Origin: JARRJY01 sp037388705
GTDB lineage: Bacteria > Pseudomonadota > Gammaproteobacteria > UBA6429 > Thiohalophilaceae
NCBI GenBank assembly: GCA_037388705.1
Contig: JARRJY010000102.1
Location: forward strand, 1 to 5,603
Direction: 5' to 3'
Length of the DNA stretch: 5,603 bases
Both the position numbers and the translations under genes were made by a program. The first letter of the stretch is position 1. Every line of letters starts with the position of its first letter. Below are positions 4,913 to 5,603 of the stretch, one piece after another. A model generated the notes under the pieces. That model was not told the origin of the DNA and made no database searches. It saw nothing but the letters and a program-made list of their open reading frames with translations.

Positions 4913-5603
4913 TTATTGCACCATTTTCGGATGGTAGTTTTCATACCATTGATTAAAGTCAGCTTGTTGCATGGGCCTGGCCAAATGGAAACCCTGTGCG
5001 AAGTCACACCGTTGCTGTCTTAATTGAAGTAAGGCTTCATGCTGTTCAACACCTTCCGCAATGACCTTGAGACCCAGGTTATGCGCCATGTCTATCGTTG
5101 AACGAACAATAATAAAATCGTTTTCATCCTCAAGCATATCAATGACAAAGGACTTATCAATTTTCAGACCATCGACGGGCAACAGTTTCAGATACGCCAG
5201 CGATGAAAACCCAGTTCCATAGTCATCAATGTAGAGTATTACACCCATTTCATTGAGTTGTGAAAGAACTTCTCTTGCCCGTACCGGGTCTTCCATCACC
5301 ACGCTTTCAGTTATCTCCAGGCATAACTTGCTTTCATTAAGCTGATACTTTTCCAGGTAAGACTTGACGGTGTTAACCAGGTCAGGGTTTTGTAAATCCC
5401 ATGCCGAAAGATTGACAGAGACACTAATGGCAATACCCTGTTTCTGCCACTGAGCACAATCCGATATAGCGTACTCAAGTACATAGTTTGACAAATCTGA
5501 AATCAGTCCGGATTGTTCTGCGATACGGATAAATTTTTCAGGTAATATGTATCCATGCTTGGGATGCTCCCAGCGTAACAACGCTTCAGCGCCAATTACC
5601 TGG
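4913..5603 (-). CDS. EAL-domain protein, predicted c-di-GMP phosphodiesterase, 5' partial
   Basis: EAL domains hydrolyse cyclic di-GMP to pGpG, lowering the signal that favours biofilm over motility. The frame is open to the right edge; the first visible residues are QVIGAEALLRW, so the name-giving Glu-Ala-Leu motif (ExLxR) lies just inside the window and the true start is beyond it. The apparent start at 5581 is a TTG coding the Leu of EAL, not a start. Numbering from the edge, catalytic positions all look intact: E6, N64 in VNLS, E96 in LEITES, D126-D127 in IDDYGTG, K147 in LKID, E183 in AEGVE and Q203 in AQGFHLARP. The protein ends about 20 residues after the domain, so EAL is the C-terminal module. 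N-terminal PAS, GGDEF or membrane sensor parts are common in such proteins but cannot be seen. It is probably an active enzyme, though activity is inferred from residues only. Confidence 0.93.
   Translation of the reverse strand, partial: QVIGAEALLRWEHPKHGYILPEKFIRIAEQSGLISDLSNYVLEYAISDCAQWQKQGIAISVSVNLSAWDLQNPDLVNTVKSYLEKYQLNESKLCLEITESVVMEDPVRAREVLSQLNEMGVILYIDDYGTGFSSLAYLKLLPVDGLKIDKSFVIDMLEDENDFIIVRSTIDMAHNLGLKVIAEGVEQHEALLQLRQQRCDFAQGFHLARPMQQADFNQWYENYHPKMVQ
4920..4941 (+). terminator. Possible weak terminator of ispB, inside the 3' end of the EAL gene
   Basis: ACCATT (4920-4925) and GATGGT (4930-4935) can pair over 6 bp, one pair being G-U, around a TTCG tetraloop. The stem is followed by AG and four T (4938-4941). 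It lies 28 nt after the ispB stop. The short stem and short T-run make it weak. It overlaps the coding end of the convergent gene, which could produce the same bases for protein reasons. Confidence 0.33.

Noticed and set aside
4902..4925. AATGG...CCATT inverted repeat after ispB as a terminator
   Set aside because: The stem is only 5 bp with a 14-nt loop, and the TTCG hairpin next to it is a better though still weak candidate.
1..5603. Search by eye for tRNA, rRNA, CRISPR repeats, insertion-sequence ends or attachment sites
   Set aside because: None seen; nearly the whole window is accounted for by recognised genes and one regulatory region.

Overview
The window looks like ordinary chromosomal DNA of a gammaproteobacterium. 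The best evidence is gene order. An ispB-type polyprenyl diphosphate synthase gene is divergent from rplU-rpmA-obgE-proB, the layout known around ispB/rplU in Pseudomonas, and the ispB/rplU/rpmA/obgE part is also known in E. coli. L21 (103 aa) and L27 (86 aa, no cleaved N-terminal extension) have proteobacterial lengths. The genus cannot be fixed from this sequence alone.

Layout from left to right. (1) The last ~129 codons of an asparagine synthase-type gene on the + strand, cut by the window edge. (2) A convergent minus-strand cluster, transcribed right to left: rplU (3660-3349), rpmA (3336-3076), obgE (3003-1957), proB (1941-817) and a single-domain PAS protein (804-418). Spacings are 12, 72, 15 and 12 nt. 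The 72-nt gap holds a strong intrinsic terminator, so the ribosomal-protein pair is probably transcribed far more than the genes behind it. (3) A 250-bp divergent regulatory region (3661-3910). It carries a near-consensus sigma70 promoter for rplU with a UP-like element and GC-rich discriminator, a potential leader hairpin at the predicted 5' end of the rplU mRNA, and a TTGACA promoter for ispB. (4) ispB on the + strand (3911-4891). (5) The C-terminal part of a minus-strand EAL-domain protein, cut by the right edge, with all recognisable catalytic positions intact.

Most of the content is housekeeping: two 50S proteins, the ribosome-assembly GTPase Obg, the first enzyme of proline synthesis, and the enzyme making the polyprenyl tail of ubiquinone. 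The accessory parts are the small PAS protein at the operon end and the c-di-GMP phosphodiesterase-type protein. I found no mobile element, CRISPR array, RNA gene or defence system, and no convincing new system. The observations most worth checking are the PAS gene tied to the ribosome/GTPase/proline operon, the terminator dividing that operon, and the structured rplU leader.
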